A stretch of 64,000 nucleotides of DNA from an uncultured Vampirovibrio sp. (GCA_910583875.1 CAJTXT010000002.1:248001-312000), one strand, 5' to 3'; positions 1 to 10,381 are shown, counted from the stretch's first letter. Notes: generated by a model from the letters alone, not told the origin. Numbers and translations: made by a program.

Positions 1-1704
1 TAATGTATTTAACATATTAGCAATTGTTGTTTGACGAAGCATTGTATGTTCTTCTGACTGCGGATTTTGAACAAATACTGCTTCTTCTTTATTATATGAA
101 AGTCCAAATTGTTTTAATAATGGTTCACCAATTAAAGAAGAGGTTACAGCTTCATTAAAACCATAGCCCAAGAATAAATTATTAACTGCTTTTAATAATT
201 TTGCTTCTTTACTTACTTCTGGTGCTTGAGTCTTACTTGGAAGAGTTGGTTCAATTTTGTCATAGCCGTTTATTCTTGCTATTTCTTCAATTAAATCAAC
301 TTCTTGTTTTACATCATTTACTCTGAATGATGGTGTTTTAAATTTTGCTGCGGCAGCATTTTTGCCAAGTAATTCAAAACCTAGATTTTCTAGAATTTCA
401 ATACATTTTTCAGCTGGTATTTCTAATCCTAAAATTCTTTTAACTTGATTAAATCTTAGTGTAATTTCAATATCTTCTGGAGTATTAGAACCAGCTTCAA
501 CAATACCTTCTACTTTTGCATCTGCATATTCTGTAAGAAGCTGCATAGCTCTTAATAAAGCAGGTTTAGTATTTTGAATATCAACGCCTCTTTCAAATCT
601 TGCGCAAGCTTCACTTCTATAACCAATGCTTCTGGCATTTTTTCTATTTGTATCAGAAGTAAAGTATGCAGATTCAAGTACTACATTTTTAGAGTTTTCA
701 TCAATTTCAGAGTTCTCAGCACCGAATACGCCAGCAACACAAACACCTTTTTCTTTTGTAGCGCATAGGATTGAATCATTATTTAATTTTCTTTCAACAC
801 CATCAAGTGTTATTATTGTTTCACCTTCATTTGCTCTTCTAACGCAAATATAACCGTCTAATTTATCCATGTCAAAAGAGTGAAGAGGCTGACCGTATTC
901 TAATAAAACATAGTTTGTAATATCTACAACATTATTTATGGAACGTATTCCGGATGCTTCAAGTCTTCTTCTCATCCAATCCGGAGCAGGTTTTATAGTT
1001 AAATCTTTTAAAAGACCTGCTGCATAATATTTGCAAGCATCTTCTGCTAAAATTTCAATTTCAAATTTATCTGTTGATAAGTCATTAGTTGATTCTAATC
1101 TTGAGAAATTTAGCTTTTTATTAAATAAAGAGCAAATTTCTCTTGCAACACCTATAACAGACATTTCATCACCACGATTAGCTGTTGGTGCAACATCGAT
1201 GATTGTATCTTCTTTTATATTCAATAAATCTTCAAGATTTGTTCCTAATTTTATATCATCATATAATCTATTTAAAATTAATATTCCGTCTTCCTCTTGC
1301 ATTCCTTCAAGACCTAATTCATCTTGGGAACATAACATGCCTTGTGATTCAACGCCTCTGATTACTGCAGGGGTTAATTCATATACTTCTCCGGTTTTTC
1401 TTGAAAGTACTTTTGAACCAACTGAAGCATAAGGAATAATTTGACCTTCTTTAATATTTTGAGCACCGCAAACAACTGTTTTTACTGTATTACCCAAATC
1501 AACATCAACAAGGTGAAGTTTATCTGCATTTGGGTGTTGTTTTATTTCTTTTATTTGAGCTGTAATTATATTTGTAAATTTTGCGCCTATTTTCTCTATT
1601 TCTTCAACTTCAAGTCCGCTCATTGTCAACTCGTGAACAATTTGTTCAACAGATAAGTCGCTTATATCTACAAACTCATTCAACCACTCTAAAGATATTT
1701 TCAT
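1..1704 (-). CDS. pheT: Phenylalanine--tRNA ligase beta subunit, C-terminus beyond window
   Basis: Charges tRNA-Phe as part of the cytoplasmic alpha2beta2 synthetase. The reverse strand reads open for 568 codons from an ATG at 1704 to the window edge, so the protein is cut at its C-terminal side by the window and not by mutation. The N-terminus MKISLEWLNEFVDISDLSVE is typical of PheT. It is followed by an EMAP-like tRNA-binding domain (HPNADKLHLVDVD near residue 50), the B3/B4 region and the B5 region. CAGGAAACA before the ATG serves as ribosome binding site. No pheS is adjacent, so the two subunits are encoded apart. The family assignment is confident. Confidence 0.95.
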   Translation of the reverse strand, partial: MKISLEWLNEFVDISDLSVEQIVHELTMSGLEVEEIEKIGAKFTNIITAQIKEIKQHPNADKLHLVDVDLGNTVKTVVCGAQNIKEGQIIPYASVGSKVLSRKTGEVYELTPAVIRGVESQGMLCSQDELGLEGMQEEDGILILNRLYDDIKLGTNLEDLLNIKEDTIIDVAPTANRGDEMSVIGVAREICSLFNKKLNFSRLESTNDLSTDKFEIEILAEDACKYYAAGLLKDLTIKPAPDWMRRRLEASGIRSINNVVDITNYVLLEYGQPLHSFDMDKLDGYICVRRANEGETIITLDGVERKLNNDSILCATKEKGVCVAGVFGAENSEIDENSKNVVLESAYFTSDTNRKNARSIGYRSEACARFERGVDIQNTKPALLRAMQLLTEYADAKVEGIVEAGSNTPEDIEITLRFNQVKRILGLEIPAEKCIEILENLGFELLGKNAAAAKFKTPSFRVNDVKQEVDLIEEIARINGYDKIEPTLPSKTQAPEVSKEAKLLKAVNNLFLGYGFNEAVTSSLIGEPLLKQFGLSYNKEEAVFVQNPQSEEHTMLRQTTIANMLNTL

Positions 1705-1850
1705 TGTTTCCTGTCCTTTTTTAGTCTTTTATTTAATTTTAGTATAAAGACATTTGCATGTCACGAATGCAAAATTATTAAATATTTATTTTTTGCTTTA
1801 CAAAAGTATGTATTTTTTGCCAAACTAATTATCTCATATAAAATTAAATT

Positions 1851-2627
1851 ATGAATAACTATATGAATCGTAAAGCAGTAATAAAAATATTATCTTTTAC
1901 TATAATTTTGTTGATATATTTTATTTTATCTACATTTTTATCTGGAAAGTCGTATTTATTTTTGTCTTTTTGTTTTTCATTAACTATTTTTATAATGTTT
2001 AGTTATAATGTATTAAAAGCTGAAAAACTTAAGAAGCTGTCTATAGGTGTTCGTAAAATTGCAACAATATTATTTGTTGATATAAGAAATTTTACACAAA
2101 TTTCAGAGAAGTTATCTCCAAGTGAGGTCTCTTTAATATTAAATGAATATTTTTCAGAAATAGAGCCTATTATTTCAAAGCACAATGGTGTTATTAATAA
2201 ATATATGGGTGATGGTTTATTAGCTGTATTTTCTCAAAATTTAAAACCAGAGGAACAAGCTTTAAATGCTGTAAAATGTGGTATAGAAATTTTAAATGCT
2301 GCAAAATATTTAAAAGAGAAACTTTTAAGTGAAGGAAAACCAATGATTAATATTGGTATGGGTGTTAATACTGGTGAAGTTTTTGAGGGTAATATTGGTT
2401 CAGAAAAATATTTAGAATATACAGTAATTGGTGATAGTGTAAATCTCGCATTTAGAATAGAGTCTTTTAATCATACTTTAAAAACTCAATTTTTAATAAG
2501 TGAGTATACTTATGAATATGTCAAAGATAATGTTGACGTAGTAAAATTAAGCCAAGTAAATATAAAAGGTAAATCTAAACCAATTGATATCTATGAAATT
2601 TTAAGAATAAAAACTAATGACAGATAA
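1851..2627 (+). CDS. Membrane-bound class III adenylate/guanylate cyclase
   Basis: Makes a cyclic nucleotide, probably cAMP, at the inner membrane. Two hydrophobic helices (about residues 9-31 and 34-53) precede a cytosolic class III catalytic domain. Both metal-binding aspartates are visible: D77 in LFVDIRNFT and D121 in YMGDGLLAVF. The transition-state residues N198 and R202 lie in IGDSVNLAFRIE, and K186 before YLEYT is the usual purine-specificity lysine of class IIIb adenylate cyclases, as in cyanobacterial CyaC. No separate sensor domain is present, so input would have to come through the two membrane helices. The stop codon lies inside the recG start region (11-nt overlap), which suggests translational coupling. 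Adenylate over guanylate is an inference from the lysine. Confidence 0.9.
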   Translation: MNNYMNRKAVIKILSFTIILLIYFILSTFLSGKSYLFLSFCFSLTIFIMFSYNVLKAEKLKKLSIGVRKIATILFVDIRNFTQISEKLSPSEVSLILNEYFSEIEPIISKHNGVINKYMGDGLLAVFSQNLKPEEQALNAVKCGIEILNAAKYLKEKLLSEGKPMINIGMGVNTGEVFEGNIGSEKYLEYTVIGDSVNLAFRIESFNHTLKTQFLISEYTYEYVKDNVDVVKLSQVNIKGKSKPIDIYEILRIKTNDR

Positions 2628-5031
2628 TTATTTAAAAAATGTTGATATAGATCATATAAAAAGAGCTATTCAGGTTGAAGAAAAATATAAATATATTGAT
2701 ATTATGGGAAAAGAAGCTGCCTTTTCTGGTTTTATGTTGAAGCAAATAAAAAATATTTATAAGCTTTCTGGTAAAAATCCCAAGTGGATTCCTGTAATAG
2801 AGGCTTTTGGTTATTACGCACAAGAAAATATATTTCAGCGAAAAAAAACTATTAATAGATTCGTTACACTTTTAAAACAAGATTTAAAGATTACTCAAAG
2901 TGATGAGTTAAAAGATATAAATAAAGACACCTCTTTATATGATGCTGATGTAATTATGTTAAAAGGTGTCGGGCCAAAATTTGGATACTTACTCAATAAG
3001 CTGGGTATTTTTTCAGTTTTTGATTTAATAAGCTATTTCCCTAAAAAATATATTGATTATTCTTCCAGATGTCTCATTAAGCATTTAAAAGAAGGTGAAA
3101 ATGTAACTATTTATGGTCGAATTACTTCATTAAAAGCCTACACTACAAAAAATAATCTAACTATTATTAAAGTTACTATTACAGATGAATCATCTTCTTT
3201 AGAATTAAATTTCTTTTATTCAAAAGTAAATAAGTATTCTATTGAAAGATATAAATCTCAGTTCCCAAAAAATTCGTGCATTATTGTATCCGGAACTGCA
3301 AAATTTGATAAGTTTGCTGGAAAAATGACAATTGATAAACCTCAATATCAAATTGTTAGTGAAGCAAATCTGGAAAAAGAAAATTTGAACATAGGAAGAA
3401 TTGTTCCTGTTTATCCTTTGGTGGAAAACTTAAATATAAAAGCTTTAAGGAAAGCTATTTATAATGCATTAAGTGAATATAAAAATACAATTGAAAACTT
3501 AATACCTGATGAATTAATAAAAAAACATGATATGTATGAACGCAAAGATGCTTTAGATATTATACATTTCCCGGATGATAATAATCAACTTAAAAAGGCG
3601 CGTTTTACGCTTGTTTATGAAGAACTTTTCCTTCTTCAAATGAAGATGCTTTCAATTAGAGATATAACATCAAAAGAATATAAAACTTCAGCAATAAATA
3701 TAAAAGACGATGGACTTGTTATGAAGTTTATAAAAAGTCTTCCTTTTGAGTTGACAGATGCACAGAAAAAAGCAGTAAATGAAATTTTAAATGATATTAA
3801 TTCAGATAAACCTATGCAAAGACTTTTGCAAGGGGATGTAGGAAGCGGTAAAACAGTTGTTGCTTGCATTATGCTTCTTGCCGCTATAGAAAACGGTTAT
3901 CAAGCAGCAATTATGGCTCCAACGGAAATTCTTGCTCAGCAGCATTTTAATAATTTTATAAAATGGCTGACTCCACTAGGTATAAGTATTGGTTTATTTA
4001 CTTCTTCAAATACGAAAAGACAGAGAACAAAATTAGAAAAAGATTTATTAAATGGGCAAATTAATATTGCTGTCGGTACTCATTCTTTAATACAAGATAA
4101 TGTTGAATTTCAGAATTTAGGCGCAATAGTTATTGATGAACAACATCGTTTTGGTGTTAAACAAAGAAATATGCTTAAAACTAAAGCTGAATTACCGCAA
4201 ATGCTCACAATGACAGCTACGCCAATACCTAGAACACTTGCTTTGACTGTTCATGGCGATTTGGATTTAACAATAATTGATGAACTGCCAAAAGGTCGTA
4301 AACCAATAAAAACAGCATTAGTAACAGCATCTCAAAGAAAAAAAGCTCATAATTTAATTCGTGAAGAAGTTCAAAAAGGGCATCAGGCTTATATTGTATT
4401 CCCCTTGATAGAAGAATCTGAAACGCTTTCTGCAAAAGCTGCAACACAAGAAGCTGAAAATCTTCAAAATGGCATTTTTTCTGATTTAAAAGTGGGTCTG
4501 TTACATGGCAAAATGAAAACTGATGAAAAAGACAAAGTAATGGCAGACTTTAAAAATAAAGTTTATGATGTTCTTGTTTGTACAACAGTAGTTGAAGTTG
4601 GTGTTGATGTTCCAAATGCTACTGTAATTGTTATTGAAAATGCTGAAAGATTTGGTTTGTCACAGCTTCACCAGTTAAGAGGACGTGTTGGACGAAATGC
4701 GCTGCAGTCATACTGTGTGCTTGTTTCGTCAACTAAAAATGAGGATACCATTCACCGTTTAAATGTTCTTGTACAAACAAATGACGGTTTTGTTATAGCA
4801 GAAAAAGATTTAGAAATAAGAGGTCCTGGTGAAGTTCTAGGAGTAAGGCAGAGCGGAATAGTTGAACTGCATTTAGCTGATTTAACTAAAGATTTATATA
4901 TTCTTGAAATGGCGAGGGAAGAAGCAAAAGAATATGTTGCCTCTCATTCTGTGAAGGAATACCCAAAAGCTTTGCAAGAATATTTAAAATCAACTTTAAG
5001 TGCAGTTTCTGATTTAACTACAGGTGATTGA
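2617..5031 (+). CDS. recG: ATP-dependent DNA helicase RecG
   Basis: Branched-DNA helicase that regresses stalled replication forks. The protein has 804 residues against about 690 in E. coli. The extra roughly 110 residues sit at the N-terminus before a helix-hairpin-helix-like stretch (LKGVGPKFGYLLNKLGI). The wedge/OB domain follows, then SF2 motifs: Walker A GDVGSGKT near 407, DEQHRFG near 507, TMTATPIPRTLAL, and the C-terminal QLRGRVGRN. An N-terminal extension is also common in cyanobacterial RecG. The ATG overlaps the cyclase stop by 11 nt. It abuts the convergent glycosyltransferase gene with no spacer, so no intergenic terminator exists here. Confidence 0.95.
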   Translation: MTDNYLKNVDIDHIKRAIQVEEKYKYIDIMGKEAAFSGFMLKQIKNIYKLSGKNPKWIPVIEAFGYYAQENIFQRKKTINRFVTLLKQDLKITQSDELKDINKDTSLYDADVIMLKGVGPKFGYLLNKLGIFSVFDLISYFPKKYIDYSSRCLIKHLKEGENVTIYGRITSLKAYTTKNNLTIIKVTITDESSSLELNFFYSKVNKYSIERYKSQFPKNSCIIVSGTAKFDKFAGKMTIDKPQYQIVSEANLEKENLNIGRIVPVYPLVENLNIKALRKAIYNALSEYKNTIENLIPDELIKKHDMYERKDALDIIHFPDDNNQLKKARFTLVYEELFLLQMKMLSIRDITSKEYKTSAINIKDDGLVMKFIKSLPFELTDAQKKAVNEILNDINSDKPMQRLLQGDVGSGKTVVACIMLLAAIENGYQAAIMAPTEILAQQHFNNFIKWLTPLGISIGLFTSSNTKRQRTKLEKDLLNGQINIAVGTHSLIQDNVEFQNLGAIVIDEQHRFGVKQRNMLKTKAELPQMLTMTATPIPRTLALTVHGDLDLTIIDELPKGRKPIKTALVTASQRKKAHNLIREEVQKGHQAYIVFPLIEESETLSAKAATQEAENLQNGIFSDLKVGLLHGKMKTDEKDKVMADFKNKVYDVLVCTTVVEVGVDVPNATVIVIENAERFGLSQLHQLRGRVGRNALQSYCVLVSSTKNEDTIHRLNVLVQTNDGFVIAEKDLEIRGPGEVLGVRQSGIVELHLADLTKDLYILEMAREEAKEYVASHSVKEYPKALQEYLKSTLSAVSDLTTGD

Positions 5032-6717
5032 TTATTTCTTAATATAAACAAATAATGTCCAATCTCCTGCTTGGGTGAAACTATCCATTTTATAATCATC
5101 TTTTAATGAATATAAAATAGAGTTTTTTAGTGATGAAAAGGCTAGAAATATAAAAGGTGTTCGTTTATATTCCTTATCATCCTCTAAAATATTTTGAATT
5201 TTATCATTAGATAAGAATGAAACAGTATTTAAAAATACAATACCAATTCTATCACCTTTTTTCATTTTGCTTGTGAAATTATCTTTTATATATTTTTCTA
5301 TTTCTTTATTTGGAAATTCTTTTAGAGAATTTTTATAAATTGTTTTTCCATATTGGATAGTTTCAAAATAATTTTCATTATTAAACATAGAATAGTTAAA
5401 ATTGAATTTATTAATAGAATAAAATTTATACTGATTTTTACTAGTTAAATATCTTTCAAATTTATCTGAATCATAATATGTAAGAAGCACATTTTCACCT
5501 TCTTTTAATCTAGATGTTTCAAGTAATTGAACAACTGCAAGATGTCCTTCACTTCTTGTTCTTCTTGGTGCTGCATCATTTGAATTAAGAAGATAAAATA
5601 GGTTTAGAAATATAAAAGTAAAAATTAGAATACGTTTTAAATATTCTTTTTTTAAATTTAATGCTCCAAATGCGCTACTAAGTATTAAAATAGGATAAAT
5701 TTCACTGCTATACTTAGTAATAAGTATCATTTTCCCTATAAGAGAAAAAATTGTTAATGCTACAAAGAAACAAAGTGAAGTAAAAAGAAGAATATTTATT
5801 ATTTTATTTTTTTCTTTTATAGCTTGAACTAAAAATATAAGCATTATTGTTGTTGGAATTAGTGCAAATATAATAAAAATAGAGTTAATTTTATTTTTTT
5901 GTATTATATATGTAGAAATTGTATCAGGTGAATTTACAATATTAGTTTGAATAGGTGAAAAATAATCAACAAAATTAAATAATATTTTTGAAAAAGAAAA
6001 ATCAGACCAAAATTGAGATAAAGAATGAGATGTTGCTATTGTTATTAAAAATGGTGAAATTAAAGCAATAACAACTAAATAAGGCAGAATATATTTTATT
6101 AATGATATAAATTTTTTTAGTTTATTTTTATATTCATCATTATATTTATATAAGATATATAAAAGCCCAATTATATTGAAAAAAGAGAAAATTATTCCTA
6201 ATGTGTGTAAAGCGCATATTGCTGCATTCGCTGTAAAATATAATATAAAGTTAATTTGGGATTGTTTTTTTACAGTTCTTATAAAAAAAAGTAAAGTTAA
6301 AGAACTAAAAAGGAATAGTAAGGAATAAAGTCTTACTTCTTGAGCAAAATATATATTAAAAGAACTTATTGCTGTTAAGAGCGCCGTAAAAATTCCAAGC
6401 TGTGTATTTTTTAATTCTTTACCTGCAAAGAACATTGTTATCACACTAATTAGGGACGGAATAACAGAAGATATTCTTAAAGAAATATCTGTATCTTTAA
6501 AAAAGAACATCCATACCTTTAAATAAAAATAGTAAAGTGGTGTATGACAATTTCTTAGCATTTCTGTTAAAAAGTTGTTAAAATCTTTATTTTGTGCAAT
6601 ATACCAGCTGACATATTCATCATTCCAAAGCCCTTCCGGCTTATCTAAACACCAAAATCTAAAAAGTAATGCAATTATAAAAATAAGAAATAATTTAAAA
6701 AATGTATTGTTCTTCAT
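5032..6717 (-). CDS. GT-C fold polyprenyl-phosphate-sugar glycosyltransferase (PMT/ArnT-like)
   Basis: Predicted integral membrane transferase that uses a lipid-linked sugar on the outer face of the inner membrane. It has 561 residues with about ten hydrophobic segments over residues 1-380. The acidic motif WNDEYVSW right after the first helix is the catalytic-loop signature of GT39/GT83 enzymes. A soluble C-terminal domain of about 170 residues (EGHLAVVQLL onward) would lie in the periplasm. A DPM1-like GT2 gene starts divergently 67 bp away and could supply the polyprenyl-phosphate sugar donor. The acceptor, protein or lipid A or other glycan, cannot be told from sequence. Confidence 0.75.
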   Translation of the reverse strand: MKNNTFFKLFLIFIIALLFRFWCLDKPEGLWNDEYVSWYIAQNKDFNNFLTEMLRNCHTPLYYFYLKVWMFFFKDTDISLRISSVIPSLISVITMFFAGKELKNTQLGIFTALLTAISSFNIYFAQEVRLYSLLFLFSSLTLLFFIRTVKKQSQINFILYFTANAAICALHTLGIIFSFFNIIGLLYILYKYNDEYKNKLKKFISLIKYILPYLVVIALISPFLITIATSHSLSQFWSDFSFSKILFNFVDYFSPIQTNIVNSPDTISTYIIQKNKINSIFIIFALIPTTIMLIFLVQAIKEKNKIINILLFTSLCFFVALTIFSLIGKMILITKYSSEIYPILILSSAFGALNLKKEYLKRILIFTFIFLNLFYLLNSNDAAPRRTRSEGHLAVVQLLETSRLKEGENVLLTYYDSDKFERYLTSKNQYKFYSINKFNFNYSMFNNENYFETIQYGKTIYKNSLKEFPNKEIEKYIKDNFTSKMKKGDRIGIVFLNTVSFLSNDKIQNILEDDKEYKRTPFIFLAFSSLKNSILYSLKDDYKMDSFTQAGDWTLFVYIKK

Positions 6718-6784
6718 TATCTATAGTAACTTCTTTTTCATGTTTATATTAAAATAATTTTATCATATATCAGAATGGTTTAGT

Positions 6785-7723
6785 ATGAAATTAATAATTC
6801 AAATACCTTGTTATAATGAAGAAGTATCTCTTCCTGTTACATTATCTCAATTACCAACCCATATTGATGGTATTGATGAGATAGAAGTATTAATATCAGA
6901 TGACGGAAGTAGCGATAGAACAATTGAAATAGCAGAAGCTTATGGTGTAAAGCACATAGTTACAACAACACATCACAGAGGCTTAGCTAAGACTTTTATG
7001 GCTGGTATTCAACGCGCATTGGCAGAAGGTGCAGACATAATTGTTAATACAGATGCTGATAATCAGTACTGTGCTGACGATATTGAAAAACTTGTAAAAC
7101 CAATTTTGGAAAAAAAAGCAGACATTGTAATAGGTGCAAGACCAATTAAAGATATTACTTCGTTTTCTCCATTAAAAAAGTTTTTGCAATTTGCTGGCTC
7201 AAAAGTTGTAAGATTAATTAGTGCAACTGCAACTGATGATGCTCCAAGCGGATTTAGAGCTTTTTCAAAAGACGCTGCTTTAGCATTAAATGTATTTGAT
7301 AATTATACATATACTATTGAAACTGTTATTCAATCTAAAACAAAAGGATTACATATTGTTTCAGTGCCAATAAGAGTTAATTCTTGTTTTAGAAAATCAA
7401 GACTTGTAAAAAATATATTTACTTATATTCAGCGAAATTCTTTTACAATCTTAAGAATGTTTATTATTTATAGACCATTTCGTTTTTTTGCATTTATAGG
7501 CGGACTTACTTTTTTAGTTGGCGTTGCTTTATTAGTTAGATTTATGCTTTTGTATTTAATGGATGATGGTAATGGACATATTCAATCGTTAGTTATTGCT
7601 TCAATTTTAGTTAGTACAGGTTTTCAAACTGCTGTTTTAGGTGTAATCGCAGATTTATTATCTATTAACAGACGCTTAATTGAAGATGTTCAAGTGCGAG
7701 TAAAAAAATTAGAAAATAAATAG
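6785..7723 (+). CDS. Polyprenyl-phosphate sugar synthase (DPM1-like GT2) with C-terminal membrane helices
   Basis: Transfers a sugar from a nucleotide donor to polyprenyl phosphate at the cytosolic side of the inner membrane. The GT-A domain starts IIQIPCYNEEVSLPVTL, with ISDDGSSDRT and the metal-binding DAD in NTDADNQY. A conserved SGFRAFSK follows. Two hydrophobic segments (about 235-260 and 268-292) anchor the C-terminus, as in GtrB/ArnC-type enzymes. The GT-C gene divergent from it is the natural partner that would use the product. Family assignment is firm; mannose versus glucose or another sugar is not decidable. Confidence 0.85.
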   Translation: MKLIIQIPCYNEEVSLPVTLSQLPTHIDGIDEIEVLISDDGSSDRTIEIAEAYGVKHIVTTTHHRGLAKTFMAGIQRALAEGADIIVNTDADNQYCADDIEKLVKPILEKKADIVIGARPIKDITSFSPLKKFLQFAGSKVVRLISATATDDAPSGFRAFSKDAALALNVFDNYTYTIETVIQSKTKGLHIVSVPIRVNSCFRKSRLVKNIFTYIQRNSFTILRMFIIYRPFRFFAFIGGLTFLVGVALLVRFMLLYLMDDGNGHIQSLVIASILVSTGFQTAVLGVIADLLSINRRLIEDVQVRVKKLENK

Positions 7724-7784
7724 CTCTATTGTCATAGAATATAGACTAAGATAATTCTTTCAAAATTTGAAACATAATCTTTTT

Positions 7785-9263
7785 ATGAGAATTATTTTAC
7801 TAGTGTTTATTTTAATAATTTTTCAAATGCCTGTATTTTCAAGTGTTTCAGAGTATATTGATTCATTTACAGATTGCTGCGAAAATGAAAGTTATACTGC
7901 ATTAAAAAATGCTATAAAAGGCGGAGCTGTAATATCTGATATAGAGAAACAATCAATTATTGATAAAGAAATTTCAAGTGAATTAGAATCTAGATTTATT
8001 TATACAGACCTTGAAAATTGTATTAAAATTGCACTAGAAGGAAATTATGATATTCAAATTCAAGATGCACATAAACTAGAGGCTTATTGGCTTAATAAAA
8101 ATGCTCAATTTCAATTGTTGCCAAATATACTTTATAATTTTGATATACAAAATTTGGAAGGTCAGTATTTGGTTGGTGGTATTGTTGCAACAACAACTCA
8201 TGAAGTTCCAATTCAAAGTTTCTTTATAGCAGAATGGTCAACAATAAACCAAGGTAAATACTTTTTTTATCTTGCACAAACAAGAAACTTATTAAAATCT
8301 TCAAGAGCAAACTTAGAATTTACTAAGGATGAAATTATATTAAATACTGTTCATTCATATTATGATACATTGGCGAAAAAGCTTGAAATAGAAGTTCAGA
8401 AAGTTAATTTGTATGATAGGGTTGAACAATTGAAATATACTCAAGCTCGTTTTGAGACAGGTCTTGGAACTTTGTACGACGTAAAAAGAGCTCAAGCAGA
8501 AGTAGCAGGGGCGCAGCAGGATTATACTGCAACGCTTAATTCCTTTAGATTACAGCAGGCAGCATTGGCAAATGTACTGGGTGTTGACATTTTAGATGCA
8601 ATTTATCCTTTTGAAATAAAAGTAGATAAACGTCAGCTTATAGACCCGGGATATAGTATTGAAGATTTGTATAAGCAGGCACTTGAATCAAGAGAAGATA
8701 TAAAAGCAAAAAAAGCTGAAATTGATGCATATAGAGCAATAAGAAATGCTAATTACTCTGATATTATTCCAGCAGTTACAGTATCATATCAAAATGGTTA
8801 TGTTGGTACAAAACGTGCCGGTATGTCGCCGCATAATAGTATTACACTTGATATAAGAGCTGGACTCGGTAAAAACATTCTAATGGGAACTATTACACAA
8901 TTAAAAGCTGATAGTGCTGTAGTTAAACAAAAAAAATTAGAATTAATTAATCTTCAAAGGCAAATAAAAGAAGACATTTTAAGTTCTTATTATGATTCAT
9001 TAAATGCCTTAAAAAAAATTGATGCGGCAGAAGTTGAAGTTGAAGCTGCAAATACAAGTTTAGATTTATCTTTAACAAATATGAAGGCTGGAGAAGCAAC
9101 ATTTATCGATGTAATAGCCTCTCAAAATTTAAAGGTAAAAGCAAACTTAAATTTAATAAAAAATATGATAGAATATAATAAAGCACAAACAAAGTTATTA
9201 TTTGATATAGGTGTAATAAGCCCTAAAAATGTGCTAAAAGACTATAAAACAAAATTTTATTAA
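7785..9263 (+). CDS. TolC-family outer membrane efflux protein
   Basis: Predicted trimeric outer-membrane channel of the OEP/TolC family for efflux or type I secretion. The ATG at 7785 gives a clean signal peptide (MRIILLVFILIIFQMPVFSS). An in-frame TTG at 7767 would only add six residues and has no better ribosome site. Two long helical repeats, each with the family pattern, are visible: ARFETGLGTLYDVKRAQAEV near 230 and NMKAGEATFIDVIASQNLKV near 435. About 70 residues between signal peptide and first repeat are unusual and not recognised. No inner-membrane pump or adaptor gene is next to it, although an MsbA-type ABC gene lies 5 kb away. Confidence 0.88.
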   Translation: MRIILLVFILIIFQMPVFSSVSEYIDSFTDCCENESYTALKNAIKGGAVISDIEKQSIIDKEISSELESRFIYTDLENCIKIALEGNYDIQIQDAHKLEAYWLNKNAQFQLLPNILYNFDIQNLEGQYLVGGIVATTTHEVPIQSFFIAEWSTINQGKYFFYLAQTRNLLKSSRANLEFTKDEIILNTVHSYYDTLAKKLEIEVQKVNLYDRVEQLKYTQARFETGLGTLYDVKRAQAEVAGAQQDYTATLNSFRLQQAALANVLGVDILDAIYPFEIKVDKRQLIDPGYSIEDLYKQALESREDIKAKKAEIDAYRAIRNANYSDIIPAVTVSYQNGYVGTKRAGMSPHNSITLDIRAGLGKNILMGTITQLKADSAVVKQKKLELINLQRQIKEDILSSYYDSLNALKKIDAAEVEVEAANTSLDLSLTNMKAGEATFIDVIASQNLKVKANLNLIKNMIEYNKAQTKLLFDIGVISPKNVLKDYKTKFY

Positions 9264-9294
9264 TGCATCAGCTAAGTTTATTGAAAGAGACAAA

Positions 9295-10380
9295 ATGAAT
9301 TTAATTAACAAAATTATGAAAAAATTCTTTTTCCGTAAAAAAACAAATATGGAAAATGAGATTTATGAACAATCTGATATTATTTTTGAACTTATTAGAA
9401 AATATATAAAAAGGGACTATTCTATTGCAATAGATATCCCCGATAATATAAATAAAATTGCATTAATAGCAAGCGGCTCTTCTTATCATAGTGCTACAAT
9501 TGCCGCAAATTTTATTAGAACAAGAGTTCATAGTGATGCTCAATCATATTATTCAAGTGAAGTTGCTTTAACTGAAGATTTTGATGTAGATTCTGATACA
9601 CTTTATATATTCATTTCTCAATCAGGTGAAACCTCTGATACAAATGAATGTTTAACTAAAATTTCTTTGAAAACAGATAAAACATTAGCTATAACAAATA
9701 CCAAAAATTCAACTTTATATAATAATTCAAAATATAAAATTTTAACTTTTGCAGGTCCTGAAAAATCTATAGCATCAACTAAAGCAATGAGTGCTCAAAT
9801 GTATTGTTTGTTTTTAATTGCCATAAAATTAATGCAGCAACGTGAATTACCTGCAATTAACATTATTGATGAGTTATTATATGTCCCTGAATCTATTAAA
9901 AATGCTTTAACTAAACGCCAAGAAATAAAACAATATGCAAATTTATTAGCAGACTATGATAATGCAGCTATATTAGCTTCAGGCATGTTTTACCCATTGG
10001 CAAAAGAAGGTGCACTTAAAATTAAAGAAACTTCTTATATTAATACAACTGCATATCCAACAGGTGAGTTTTTGCATGGACATATTGCAATTTTAAATAA
10101 AAAATGTGCTGTAATTTCTTTTGTAAATAATCAAAACATACAATTCACATTAAATGTATTGAAAAAAATACAAGATAGCTATAGAACAGATTCCTTAATT
10201 ATTACAGCATTACCTGTATTAGATAATCATTCTGATAATATTATTCCGATAACAGCATCCAGCGATATAGATTTTATGTTTTCGTCATTAATTCTATTGC
10301 AGCTTTTAGCGTTTGAAACAGCACTACTTCTTGATAGAGATGTTGATAAACCTTCCGGATTAACAAAAGTTGTAAAATAA
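9295..10380 (+). CDS. Double-SIS sugar-phosphate isomerase, GlmS-like without glutaminase domain
   Basis: The 361 residues match the isomerase half of GlmS: two SIS domains with ASGSSYHSA near 60, ISQSGETSDT near 105, STKAMSAQ near 160 and a closing DVDKPSGLTKVVK that mirrors DVDQPRNLAKSVTVE of the full GlmS at 48149-49996. The N-terminal cysteine glutaminase domain is absent and replaced by about 40 residues. Such proteins act as aldose-ketose isomerases or deaminating isomerases on amino-sugar phosphates, or use free ammonia. It follows the TolC gene by 31 bp. A role in making a surface sugar is inference from the surrounding glycan genes. Confidence 0.8.
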   Translation: MNLINKIMKKFFFRKKTNMENEIYEQSDIIFELIRKYIKRDYSIAIDIPDNINKIALIASGSSYHSATIAANFIRTRVHSDAQSYYSSEVALTEDFDVDSDTLYIFISQSGETSDTNECLTKISLKTDKTLAITNTKNSTLYNNSKYKILTFAGPEKSIASTKAMSAQMYCLFLIAIKLMQQRELPAINIIDELLYVPESIKNALTKRQEIKQYANLLADYDNAAILASGMFYPLAKEGALKIKETSYINTTAYPTGEFLHGHIAILNKKCAVISFVNNQNIQFTLNVLKKIQDSYRTDSLIITALPVLDNHSDNIIPITASSDIDFMFSSLILLQLLAFETALLLDRDVDKPSGLTKVVK

Positions 10381-10381
10381 A

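Noticed and set aside
574..1656. Plus-strand frames opposite pheT
   Set aside because: The minus strand encodes an uninterrupted PheT with recognisable domains; the plus frames are low-complexity shadows.
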